In this document: positions 12,430 through 20,100 of the stretch, in pieces
Layout of the letters: every line of letters begins with the position of its first letter
How positions within the stretch are numbered: position 1 is the stretch's first letter
Assembly (NCBI GenBank): GCA_949752735.1
Contig: OX457044.1
Location: 17,860,185-17,924,184, forward strand
DNA from: Lumbricus terrestris
Lineage: Eukaryota; Annelida; Clitellata; Crassiclitellata; Lumbricidae
Direction of reading: 5' to 3'
DNA: 64,000 nt
The notes under the pieces: model-generated
Database searches by the model: none
What the model was told of the DNA's origin: nothing
What the model saw: only the letters and a program-made list of their open reading frames with translations
Position numbers and translations under genes: made by a program

Positions 12430-13111
12430 CAAAAACTACTACAACCATTGCAACTACTCTCGAAACAACTATAATATGCCATTGAAGCAAGATGCTTTTT
12501 TCTCGTAACCAGAGTAGGCTTGGTCCCTTGAAGCTGTGTGCAGTCGTAATTCGCAGCGACAGTCTTACCGCATGAATCACCACATGAATTACAGCATGAA
12601 TCACCACATGAATTAGAGCATGAATCATCACATGAATTACAGCATGAATCACCACATGAATTACAGCATGAATCACCACATGAATTGCCATATAAATTAC
12701 TGTACAGGAATTATAAAATAAATAACCATATGAATTACTATACAAATTACCATATGAACAACAATACAAATTACCATATGAATAACCATACAAATCACCA
12801 TATGAATTACCATACAAAGATCCAGTCAGGCACAAGAGATCATCGGCACAATCAATGAATTACCATACAAACTACAATGTATGAATTTTCACCGTGTTGT
12901 TGTGTCACGGAGTCTGACACAACCTAAACAAATCACATTACCTTTGGACTTGGTTTCGCACGACTACTTAAGCCACTGGAACTGTTTGGCCGGCCGGGTG
13001 CTTTTGTGTTGTGCTGACGTGCGCTTGATGAGACAATTCCCACCTGAGATCCGGTCAGGCACAAGAGATCATCGGCACTATCAAACCTCCGAGCCATTCT
13101 ATTCTGCAGAC
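437..13111 (-). CDS. CEP131: CEP131 (AZI1) centrosomal/ciliary coiled-coil protein, 13 exons, C terminus outside window
   Basis: Thirteen minus-strand exons splice in consistent phase: 13111-12942, 12185-12143, 11712-11632, 10987-10897, 9902-9225, 8021-7770, 6989-6797, 5826-5636, 4813-4634, 3825-3700, 2995-2889, 1863-1767, 658-437 (about 800 codons). Blocks shared with vertebrate CEP131, recalled from family knowledge: an acidic SDYLDFFESP block, an IQ motif (IKIQRCFRRWRTKRR), REEKARQAR, LLSEEKLSNIMNYLERME, RDLTVRYAKETE, KLRREKWVKDETKKIK and VKGFEPELQRLIGQHK. The family protein is about 1,080 residues, so roughly the last 300 (more coiled coil) lie beyond base 1. In vertebrates CEP131 sits at centriolar satellites and centrosomes and acts in cilium formation and BBSome traffic; that role is inferred by homology. 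The N terminus is least certain. No second gene shares the transcript, and the Slo gene starts divergently about 3.7 kb upstream. Confidence 0.93.
742..1009. repeat. Four head-to-tail copies of a 66-bp TTAA-bounded MITE (piggyBac-type ends)
   Basis: TTAA occurs at 742, 808, 874, 940 and 1006, exactly every 66 bases. Each unit begins TTAAACCTTTACCGACC and ends GACGGGTAAAGGGTTAA, so the ends are imperfect inverted repeats and neighbours share one TTAA. The array lies in a CEP131 intron. Confidence 0.75.
1767..1863 (-). CDS. CEP131: CEP131 exon 12, followed by a GC donor
   Basis: Acceptor TGTGTTAG. It reads HAIEVKKLTDLHSATDKLRR then EKWVKDETKKIK, nearly identical to the conserved vertebrate block. 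The phase-0 end falls at AATCAAG followed by GCATGG; no GT is available nearby, so this intron appears to be GC-AG. Confidence 0.9.
1999..2225 (+). mobile_element. L2-like LINE 3'-end remnant
   Basis: The segment decodes, with stops, to a degraded GPALLNQ-type reverse-transcriptase C terminus. It ends in the LINE tail signature (actgggagcacctctgaagg). A related copy is at 10490-10655. Confidence 0.6.
2695..2830 (-). mobile_element. L2-like LINE 3' tail
   Basis: On the minus strand it reads ...GGAGCGCTCCTGAGTAG then CCTTGAAGGTGCACTATATG, the tail shared by many elements in this window. Confidence 0.6.
2889..2995 (-). CDS. CEP131: CEP131 exon 11, coiled coil
   Basis: Acceptor TTTTCCAG, donor GTTGTT, ending in phase 2. 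It begins LLEDKKQWAEKYDTLQKQLI, matching vertebrate LIEDKKVLSEKCEAVVAEL, and ends near SRDKIKSMEDR. Confidence 0.92.
3549..3699. repeat. 25-bp minisatellite, six copies, flush with the exon 10 donor
   Basis: The unit caatgtcaagtattcaagta (plus tctaa) repeats six times and its last copy ends at the exon boundary. On the gene strand each unit starts GTTAGATAC or ATTAGATAC, so the donor hexamer GTTAGA is itself repeated. Confidence 0.9.
3700..3825 (-). CDS. CEP131: CEP131 exon 10, coiled coil
   Basis: Acceptor TTTAACAG, donor GTTAGA, 42 codons. It reads NQQRDLTVRYAKETESEMKK, then RVDSQRGQFDVELSRRNVLI-DQ. It matches RDLTARRVKETEKALSRQL of the vertebrate protein. A 25-bp minisatellite abuts the donor side. 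Confidence 0.92.
4309..4530 (+). mobile_element. tRNA-like SINE, family A
   Basis: The head resembles a tRNA promoter (GGTGGTGTAGTGGTGGCGTC; B-box-like GATTCGAATCC). The middle includes GGGACCTTGGGCAA, and the tail GAGCGCCTCTGATTAG...CTTGAAGGGGCGCTATA is the same as the LINE 3' end. Other copies: 6142, 6553, 22410, 45165, 46767, 53155, 54178, 62765. Confidence 0.8.
4634..4813 (-). CDS. CEP131: CEP131 exon 9, coiled coil
   Basis: Acceptor TTTGCAG, donor GTGAGT, exactly 60 codons in phase 0. It runs from ELQKVNETLDKPVLLVPSSE to MLKLKLELDDRKRKVQTLEK. The second half matches the vertebrate MRLKLEVEEKKQAMLLLQRAL helix. Confidence 0.92.
4838..4892 (-). repeat. Fragment of the gcgctgtaacacag repeat family
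   Basis: The sequence tatggcgctgtaacacagtc is shared, in either orientation, with 7540-7580, 56355-56430 and 57790-57870. The family ends in a microsatellite. Confidence 0.5.
5145..5223. mobile_element. piggyBac-type MITE
   Basis: TTAA-bounded, with inverted ends TTAACCCTTTGAAC and GTTCAAAGGGTTAA and an internal hairpin gggccggttttccggccc. Termini beginning CCCTTT inside a TTAA site are typical of piggyBac elements. Confidence 0.75.
5636..5826 (-). CDS. CEP131: CEP131 exon 8, with duplicated acceptor
   Basis: The best acceptor is GATGTAG before 5826; the donor is GTTGGT. It reads LDELEKNEYQSDFVENG and later LLSEEKLSNIMNYLERME, which matches vertebrate LLSEAKLQSIMSFLDEME. A 48-bp tandem duplication places an identical second acceptor 48 bases further out, in frame and open (see findings). 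Confidence 0.9.
5823..5918. repeat. 48-bp tandem duplication spanning the exon 8 acceptor
   Basis: Two nearly identical 48-base units (catccactacatcaaatgat... at 5821 and 5869) each carry a GATGTAG acceptor on the minus strand. The period is a multiple of three and the added segment has no stop. Confidence 0.9.
6142..6355 (+). mobile_element. tRNA-like SINE, family A
   Basis: The head is ggggcacggtggtggattcg, with a B-box-like GGTTCGAATCC, and the tail is GAGCACTTCTGAGTAGAGAG...CTGAAGGGGGTGCTAT. Confidence 0.8.
6553..6776 (-). mobile_element. tRNA-like SINE, family A
   Basis: This is a full-length minus-strand copy. The tail comes first on the plus strand (tagcatcccttcaagctcac) and the B-box-like ggattcgaacc is near 6710. 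It faces the copy at 6142 across about 200 bases and ends about 20 bases from the exon 7 donor. Confidence 0.8.
6797..6989 (-). CDS. CEP131: CEP131 exon 7
   Basis: Acceptor GTGTGTAG, donor GTGAGT, ending in phase 1. It contains TIDDILETLKKLDADEE, equivalent to the vertebrate PLEELLHTLQLLEKE helix, after a polar linker. Two SINEs in opposite orientation occupy the intron that follows in transcript order. Confidence 0.88.
7014..7096 (+). mobile_element. L2-like LINE 3' tail
   Basis: Signature tail ttggactgggagtgcttctg...ccttgaaggtgcactatata followed by an AAT microsatellite. Confidence 0.6.
7770..8021 (-). CDS. CEP131: CEP131 exon 6
   Basis: Acceptor TGTTTCAG, donor GTTAGA, 84 codons in phase 0. 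It begins DLQKRREEKRQFQQK, continuing the basic helix of exon 5, and then becomes a Ser/Gln-rich linker (STSSNQDLRQRPGSS) that is probably disordered. Confidence 0.9.
8084..8425 (-). mobile_element. L2-like LINE, 3' part of reverse transcriptase ORF
   Basis: The minus strand reads [40 protein letters not shown] and [19 protein letters not shown], the C-terminal region typical of CR1/L2-type RTs. The tail and a TGAA microsatellite follow at 8084-8102. It is 5'-truncated and lies in a CEP131 intron. Confidence 0.85.
8640..8850 (+). mobile_element. L2-like LINE 3' end
   Basis: A degraded RT C terminus ends with TVLFSRGWARSASE, then cttctgagtagcctaccttg and gaagaggcactatataaaat. Confidence 0.7.
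9225..9902 (-). CDS. CEP131: CEP131 exon 5, Ser/Asn-rich region and IQ motif
   Basis: This is the largest exon (226 codons, phase 0 at both ends), with acceptor CGCAG and donor GTAGAA. It begins TKAQSQFTHSVFQPVSARTV and stays polar for about 150 residues. It then carries an IQ calmodulin-binding-type motif (IKIQRCFRRWRTKRR) and a Lys/Glu-rich helix ending REEKARQARQIAIQ, which matches the conserved REEKARQAR of CEP131. Confidence 0.92.
10490..10660 (+). mobile_element. L2-like LINE 3'-end remnant
   Basis: Very similar to 1999-2225 (attggtcctgcacttttgaa; cactgggagcacctctgatc), so both come from one subfamily. Confidence 0.6.
10897..10987 (-). CDS. CEP131: CEP131 exon 4, acidic-aromatic motif
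   Basis: Acceptor TTTTTAG, donor GTGTGC. It reads SDYLDFFESPHQPKIIQPKR followed by AVKSNTKNAM. This corresponds to PTDFLMLFEGSPSGKKR in human CEP131 and is the first clearly conserved block of the protein. Confidence 0.85.
10988..11631. other. CEP131 intron, no recognisable content
   Basis: AT-rich. A short near-repeat of cacatgtgca...ttaattaaaatg occurs around 11120-11210; otherwise I see nothing. Confidence 0.6.
11632..11712 (-). CDS. CEP131: CEP131 exon 3
   Basis: Acceptor TTTGCTGTAG, donor GTATAT. It reads FAGSLSVRQGSHSEIGD then TNTKMITNKPSA, low-complexity and polar, and ends in phase 2. The trailing AG plus the first G of exon 4 make Arg. Confidence 0.78.
12143..12185 (-). CDS. CEP131: CEP131 exon 2 (43-nt microexon)
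   Basis: The microexon runs from a TTTTTAG acceptor to a GTGAGT donor. It reads KSRDGSTAQAERAR and ends in phase 1, completed as Asn by exon 3. It is assigned because phases join exactly on both sides; it is too short to recognise by similarity alone. Confidence 0.7.
12565..12880. repeat. 24-bp minisatellite grading into a related tandem repeat
   Basis: The unit catgaatcaccacatgaatt (plus acag) repeats about five times from 12565 to 12690. Looser catatgaattaccatacaaa units follow to 12880. An AAT microsatellite lies just left at 12396-12428. Confidence 0.8.
12819..12851 (-). pseudogene. Copied fragment of CEP131 exon 1 inside an intron repeat
   Basis: About 31 bases (gatccagtcaggcacaagag...) match exon 1 at 13048-13079 with one or two mismatches. 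On both sides is the repeat unit catatgaattaccatacaaa or a close variant. Confidence 0.8.
12942..13111 (-). CDS. CEP131: CEP131 exon 1 (first recognisable coding exon)
   Basis: Acceptor-like TTTGTTAG lies before 13111 and the donor GTAATG follows 12942. The first ATG (13097-13095) has a good context (AGAATGG) and starts MARRFDSADDLLCLTG, then a Ser-rich stretch ending SGLSSRAKPSPK in phase 0. The frame is also open from 13111, and human CEP131 has about 85 residues before the equivalent point, so an upstream exon is possible. I could not identify one in 13.1-16.8 kb. Confidence 0.72.
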
Positions 13112-13239
13112 CTAACAAAAGCACAAAGAATTATTCTTCAAAACACGATTTGCAAACAATATCCTACAAGAATTGGCACATAATTATCATAGGTCACTTT
13201 CTGAAACATTCTGTAAGCACTTGAGCACCTTTCCTTTTG

Positions 13240-13310
13240 ATGTGCTGATTTGGGAGCACCTCTGAGTAGTTTCTTGAAGAAGTACTGCATAAATGCTTAA
13301 ATGAATGACT
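13240..13310 (+). mobile_element. L2-like LINE 3' tail
   Basis: ttgggagcacctctgagtag, tttcttgaagaagtactgca, then AAATGAATGA. Confidence 0.6.
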
Positions 13311-13521
13311 CTCAGTTTAAGTCAAGATCAATTTAATGGCATTTAGTCAATTATTCATTCGCTGTAAAGCTCGCAGTTTAGGTTGGCAAACGACATCCAT
13401 ATTTACAAATCAGTAGCCTCAACTGGCAAATTATTTGTTTGTATGGATAATTGAAATGAAAGCTCGATTGATGAAAGCAATAGTTTGCGTAAAGGAAGCC
13501 ACCAATCAGAATTTTCTTCGC

Positions 13522-13600
13522 TTAACCTTTTACCCGTTCATTTTTAAATTTTAAGACCGTTTTCAGCGGATATTCTTGGGGCAAACGCGTAAAGGATTAA
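13522..13600. mobile_element. piggyBac-type MITE
   Basis: TTAA-bounded, with ends TTAACCTTTTACCCGTT and AACGCGTAAAGGATTAA forming imperfect inverted repeats. It is related to the 66-bp units at 742. Confidence 0.65.
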
Positions 13601-13812
13601 ATAGAACCTGGATTGATTAAAATAATTGTCTGCATAAATAGAAGTTGGATTGATGAAACTAATTAAATTATTAGACAATTTGTCTGTGAACAGAAGTTGA
13701 ATTGATGACAGTAATCATGGGCATTGGTATTTGGAAAAGAACTGAATAAATAATATGGTATTAATTAACCAACCTGAACTATTGTGTATCAAGATAAGAA
13801 TATTTGGTTATT

Positions 13813-14339
13813 GTGACTGACGTCTCGGTAGCAGATAAACAATATGGGCGCCACAGATAGGGGCAGAATTAGAGCGGTCTCACCTACGGCGATCACAGCG
13901 GAAATTAGATACCAAGTATTATTGGTTTGAAACCTCCATTCAAGTGTTCAAACATTGTGTTACACGTTATTTTTTAATTCAACAAATACTGTTACTTATT
14001 TAACAGGAATAAGCATTCATATGTGTGTGTACAATCCCAAAGCATTAAAAAATAAGCTCTCGTGCATGTAGTTAACGCGGGTTGGTAACGTAGCCTGCCA
14101 AAACAAGCCCAAACGTAGCCCACTTGTATGCATTATAGAAATACTTTTAATTGATTTTATTGTATTCTTTAGCCTATTTAAGCTTAGTAATATTTATGAA
14201 AATATATACCTTTTTGTGGTCTTTGACCATTGATTAGAAGCGGAATAATTGGGCTATCGATCACCGTAGGTGAGACCGCTCTATTCTGCCTCTATCTGTT
14301 GCGGCCATATTGTTGATCTGCTACCGAGCCGTCAGTAAC
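13813..14339. mobile_element. Element with about 80-bp terminal inverted repeats
   Basis: The left end starts GTGACTGACGTCTCGGTAGC and the right end, reversed, starts GTTACTGACGGCTCGGTAGC. Both arms continue through agagcggtctcacctacggc. The roughly 370-bp interior has no ORF, so it looks like a non-autonomous DNA transposon. I see no clear target-site duplication. Confidence 0.7.
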
Positions 14340-16002
14340 ATCTACCGAATATTTTTTTAATTTACCAATTGTTATCCACATTTTTGGTGTACAGACATAG
14401 TAATAAACTATATTATCCACAGAGCCTATCAAAAGTAAGATATTCTAAAATCACCCACACCATCATAAATCCAACATAAGCGTATTCTTTACGATTAATA
14501 AGTAAATATGTATGTACTTTATTTAACCGTCAGCAAACACACCGCGGGACATCAAATAAGAACAATCTATGCGAGTACAACAACAAAATTATGGTCGGTA
14601 ATGACTGGACTTCCAGGCATCCATGGACGCTATCGACATAGGCTACCCTAACTATTAATCACAACTAAATCTCTGCATATTTCTGTTTCTGTCAGACCAT
14701 TTCACGTCCAATCTTAAAAAATTGGCAATTAAAAACTTAACAGTTAACTGGCGGATCAACGAATCCTCGAAATTTCTCAGGAATTTATTTCAACTCTCCA
14801 ACAACTCAGGGTCGTACTTGCTTGTTTTCCTTGTTGCGGCGAAGGGTGCGTTTTTCTCGCTGATTCAGTCAAAAAATCAGAAGGTACATCAGTATTTCAC
14901 AGTATTTCCACTCTCCACTTTCTCGGTTATTTTTCGATTTCAGAACAAAACAACGCGTTCTACCATGTAATTTAGAGTCCTGGATCTGATCCTGGAAGTT
15001 TCGTAACAAAAATCGAAACTTTTTCAAAATATATATGTATGTCCAAATCTTGGAGTCGTTTTCAGCAGAGCATTTCGACGTGTTTGTCAGTCTAGGTTGG
15101 ACAAGGCTTGCACGTGGGAAACAGCCGGTCAATTTATCGAGCATACGCTGAACGTCTAACGATAAAATCGAAGATTATCTGATTTCTGACGATGATAGAT
15201 GTTTTCATTATGAGGTAAGTCCATTTCAAACCTAATTTTGGATGAAATTTGTCAAAAAACATGAAAAACACGTGCTGTTTAAGATTCAATCTGATCTATT
15301 TGAACACATTTTGTCGGTTTACGGTGTTTTTAATTCTCACCATCGCCATCTAGCGAATTCAATTGAATCATTTGAAGCTGTATTTGTGGACGTTTGAGAA
15401 ACTGCTCTGCCACCAGGTGAATGTAAAGAGACGTTTTGACATCTGTTTATATTGTAAATTAATAAAACACCAATATTAAATGACAAGATTCAGTCGAGAA
15501 AGTGAGAAATAAAGAGGATTATGCATATTTTGAAGTCATAAGAAAAAACAGGGTAATTCTCAACATCCATCTGTTAAAACCAGTTAATTATTGAGACGTG
15601 TGCACATGATGTACAGTAATAATAATTATGTACTATTGTACACTAGATTGTACACCTCGAACATGGCTTCAAAGCTTGGGCCTTGAATGTTAATAAGGAA
15701 ATACGCGGGAAAGATTACCTCGAGTAGTAAACACTCCGGGCTGTTCCACGTTTGCTCTGAGGATGTTCGGAATGCAAATGCAAACAAGCTCACGCGCAAG
15801 AAATGCAACTACGTGCATGTATGTATAAATGTATGCTGCAGTATGATGATGCTGTCCATCCTCATTTCTGAGGGTCGGAGACCAGAGATAACGACAGCAG
15901 CTTCCTCCATTCCTCTCTGTCCTGCGCCCGTCTAACACAGTCCACAGGTTAATTATGATAATTATAATATTAACCTCATGCATACTGCAGCATACAATTT
16001 TT

Positions 16003-16092
16003 TTATAACGGTTCCAAGTGGTACGAAAGTGATATAACTCACACGTGTGAGTTATATCACTTTCGTAGGCCTACCACTTGGAACCGTTATAA
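16003..16092. repeat. 90-bp near-perfect palindrome
   Basis: The arms ttataacggttccaagtgg... and ...ccacttggaaccgttataa meet at cacacgtgtg. The only asymmetry is a few extra bases (gtaggcctac against ggtac). It is probably a fold-back MITE. Confidence 0.9.
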
Positions 16093-16263
16093 TAATTAAT
16101 TTACAATTGTTTATGCAATTATTATATAATATAATGATTCCTGTTTCTAACAAGTTAATGAATAGTCTAAAGTAATTTCTTCCCCGTAATTAACCGCAGA
16201 GACCGATTATATATTGTAATGCCAGAATATTATTTCTCAGCTGCCTTAGATAAATTCAGGCGC

Positions 16264-16271
16264 TATATAAA
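16264..16271 (+). promoter_or_regulatory. TATA-box candidate upstream of Slo
   Basis: TATATAAA lies about 560 bases before the Slo ATG, at the start of a CpG-richer stretch. It is embedded in ggcgctatataaat, which is also the 3' tail of repeats in this window, so it may be a repeat end rather than a used promoter. Confidence 0.3.
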
Positions 16272-16828
16272 TTTGCGCATGCTCTGCGTTCGCATCAGGT
16301 CGTTGGCGTGCATCAATCGATTATGAGACGCGGTTGGGCGGAACGTCGGATTAGACTATGAATGAAAGTAAGAGACGTCGTCACGTCGGTGACACAAAAA
16401 TGCTAGGCTTCGAACAACATTGAACGCAATTTCCCTTTTAATAAACATATGTTTTTATTGATTCTGCTGTTTCGCGCTAGCGCAGCGAGGTTGCCTTCGC
16501 ATTGGACACACACACATAGGCCTACGCTTTTGTTGCGTGTGAACAGACGTCCTGGACAACTCACACCGCACAGCGTGTTCTCGTTTCTAAGTAATTATAC
16601 AGATTTAAGGCTCTACCTTCTCCAATTTATGGAAAGGATTCTCAGCGTAGCCATGACACGGCGCTAGATAAACGTGACAGTAGGTTTTGCTTCGCTTATG
16701 TGGTACCGATTCCAGGCAGGTAGGTGGTAGATGGTCGTCGAAATATACTGGAACATGCCTAGGCGGAGTTGTGTTTGGTCGTGTTTTGCCTGCCAACTTT
16801 GAGTAGATTATTTCTTTGAGTGGAGAAA

Positions 16829-17134
16829 ATGGTCGATGGTCTCCGTAATGTTACTCCAGGAGTTACGACAGGTCGTGACGACGCGTGTCTGGCGACAAGA
16901 CGCTGGTACGTGTTCCTCTCCGCGAGCCTCGTCACGTTTGCGGCTGGATTCGTTCCGCTAGTCCTGTGGAATGTTGGAAATTGGGTATGGAAGACATGCT
17001 TTCGAGAGTCGAGAAGGGTGCAGCCGAAAGGAACCATCATAGAGACCGGAGAAGATTCCGTTGGATGGATGACGGAGGCAAAAGACTGGGCTGGCGAACT
17101 ACTTTCTGGTCAGAGAAAAGTGGGACGTGTAATG
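16829..17134 (+). CDS. KCNMA1: Slo exon 1: N terminus, S0 and S0-S1 linker
   Basis: The start ATG sits in GAAAATGG and is the first in-frame Met. The exon encodes 102 codons: an extracellular N terminus ([18 protein letters not shown]), S0 ([20 protein letters not shown]) and the conserved linker [17 protein letters not shown]. The Asp of KDWAG is the Mg2+-site D99 equivalent. The donor GTGAGT follows GRVM in phase 0. Confidence 0.93.
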
Positions 17135-20100
17135 GTGAGTATATATATACAGCTTACTCACCCACATCCAGACTCTATTTTTCCATTGCTAGTCAACAAG
17201 ACAGTATAGACCTATATATATGTTGCAGTCTAACAGAGACGTTGTGGTTGAATGCAGGTTTTTTTGTAATTCTTTCAGCCGCTGATTAATATCGTTGGCA
17301 GGACCGTCAATTTTTAATATGGACAATTTAGCCAATAGTGGTTCAATGTTTCTTAGAGGAAACAACTGAAGAGATGAGACTCCAATATTTCTCAGTGCCA
17401 CATTAGCACTGCCCCAGAAAGACAAACTGATTCACAAGCAGTAAAAAAATTGTGAAAAATGAACATTAATTTATGTGGAGTTGGGGCCGCTGGGGCATGC
17501 AATGAAAACATTACCATGGATCCTGAGAAAGACCAGGTGTTGAACCCTCTCTGGCAATTCTTAACATGCTGAATATGCATCAAATCAGCCAAAGAGTATG
17601 GTTAGTTGATCAGTGCCAGAATCTAAATTAGGGAATCTGGCCTGCATGGGGACAACATGGTGCTAACATCTAACTTGTTATAAATAGTTGTTGAATAATG
17701 GTCCAGGATCAGGTGCTGGAAGTAATTGTCTGAACAGGGTTTAAAGTGGGTGGGAACAGCAGTCCCACACTGCAGCACTCATTTTTTCTGCTCTCAAAAT
17801 TCCTTGCTTGCAAATGCATTCCAATAAAACTATTGTTTGGCATTCCCACTGCTGACCCATTCGACGTTTATAGGTTTATTTGTAAATGACTGAATTGGTA
17901 AATTTATGGCATGCAGTCAATTCTCTAGAAGATGTGAAGCTGTGTTTAATAATTATTGAACATTATCAATCAAAAGTTGATTTATTGACGCTTATTAATC
18001 ATCCATAACTTTAAGTAGAACCCATTTTATCAATGGTTTCAGGCCTTCCTTTAATAAATTTGTATGATATTTTAATTTTTAGTTCTTATATATAGGTAAC
18101 AATAAACATTTCTCGTATTTGGGAGTTTGGCCATTTTCAAGATGCTTGGCAAATTTAGAACCTGCTGTAGACATGTAATGGAAAGTTGTTAGGTGTAGAC
18201 ACTCTACATAGGTGCCTGCATACATAAATTTTACAGCAGGCATTTTACAGTGTGCAAAACTATGTCTAGGACAAAGTCAATTGTGGGTGGAAGCAGAAAG
18301 GAAGGGAGTTTTGAATTGTGTTTTATGTAGGTTGGAATTAAAATATTACTCCAATTGAAAAAGAAGTTAACGATATACAGAAATGTATATTGTTTTTGCT
18401 TATGCATAGATTCAAGGAGATACATATAGATATAATGTTTAAGTGATGAGGATCTGCTATGGAGAAACTCAAGACTGAGTCGGAATAAACTGAGGGCACC
18501 AACTGTCCTTCCTATATTTGTCCACAACATTTTCATACATTCTTATCACTAGGCTGTCTCTGTCCTCAGTTATAATGTTCTATTTTCCTATCATAATATT
18601 CTAAGGCCTTGTCTGCTGGCCGTGATTAAAAGATCAGGCTGGATTTCAACCCCTAATGTGTGTTCCATTGATCAATGTCTCTCTGCATATGCATTATGCA
18701 TACATGTGATGTTATACATATATGTGTGTGTGTATGTGTAACTGTGTATATATATTATATATGGACCTATGTATATATTTTATGCAAATAATAATCTCTA
18801 TGCAAGCAGCTTGAATATGCAAACCCCAGATTCTGAGACCATAATATTATCTAGTTGATCTTGTAAGCTCACACTTGGACCAGATATGGAACAACCCCCG
18901 TATTGTGCTCTTAAATGATTATCCAGTTTCTTTAGCACAAACAAAATGAAGCACTTCTTGTATAAATTGGCAAGTAAGCAGAGTTAGCAGACCAGATGAT
19001 GGGTTATGCTATTCTAAAGTTAAAATGAACAATAGTTTTAGGTCTACTTATTAATTTTAGGTTTAAAATCTAGAGGCAAGTGCGAAATTTGCCCAACATT
19101 CGGGCACCATTTGACCTCTATATCGGTAACCCAGGTCTTTTCTGTTGCACGGTTTTGTCTGCGCACATTTGTCTGCGCGCATTTGTCCTGTGCGCTTTTG
19201 TCCTGCGTGCTTTTGTCCTGCATGCTTTTGTTACGGCGCCCTCTATATCGATTGCATCATCTGATGCAAGTTTATACTAGATACCACCGGTGTTGAAACA
19301 ATGAACTGAATCTGTAGATGCTTATCTGATCCCCATTAGCTGCTTAAACTTTGCATTATATGGCAGTGCTTGATTATTGACTACAGTGGAATATGGACGT
19401 TTGAGCGCAAGGTTGAACTATTATTTTGAGCCAATTCTTTGATCATGCATGCACTGTGGGAAATTTAGCTTTTGTCCTGCATAGAAATTGAAACAATTTC
19501 AACCCTTAAACAAATGCAGCTATTTTTCAATTAATTTATTTAGTAAAATCAAGGTTAGAGACAATGTCTGGTGATAATGATAATAGCATGCTTCTGAGTG
19601 GATTTCTTGAAGAGGTGCTATATAAATTCTTGAAATGAATGAAAATATCGTGATTTCGTAATTTCAATCCTTTGGAGAACGACTATGGGCGCAAAGGCAT
19701 TTTGTGTGTTTCAAGCACAAGAGTGCATAGCATATATTATGGGGTCTGTGCCACATGTTTTTCTATAGCAACTGATACCTGGTATGTCTAGCCGGGATTA
19801 TGCTAATTTTAAACGAATCCAAACGAATTAATCCAATCAGTTCATTCTTTCATTCATTTCGAAAATTTATATAGAACCCCTTCAAGAAGTACACAGAGGC
19901 GTAGCGACCACCCTCCATACCCTCCGACCGGAGGGGGCCCCCACAAGAAAGGGGGCCCCGAAAGTGGCAAAAATGTGAGGTGTAGCGCTGTAGTAGCTAT
20001 ATAGGTAAGTGACATTTATTGACGCTGTTGCACAATCCATGTTGGAAAGCACTGTCAGAAAGACTTCAGCAGCAGCAAGTACGGAATACATGTACAGTAC

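Larger units (their letters stand above)
13112..16828. promoter_or_regulatory. Divergent intergenic region between CEP131 and Slo
   Basis: The two genes are head to head, so both promoters must lie in or near this 3.7 kb unless further 5' exons exist. It holds a LINE tail (13240-13305), a piggyBac-type MITE (13522), a 530-bp inverted-repeat element (13813), a palindrome (16003) and a CpG-richer segment from about 16260 to exon 1. Confidence 0.5.

Noticed and set aside
12386..12835. Gly/Tyr/Ser-rich minus-strand frame of 149 codons
   Set aside because: It translates a tandem repeat plus the copied exon 1 fragment.
15160..15220. Strong plus-strand donor (GAGGTAAGT at 15213) in the intergenic region
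   Set aside because: It could end a noncoding 5' exon of Slo, but no upstream signal or coding supports it.
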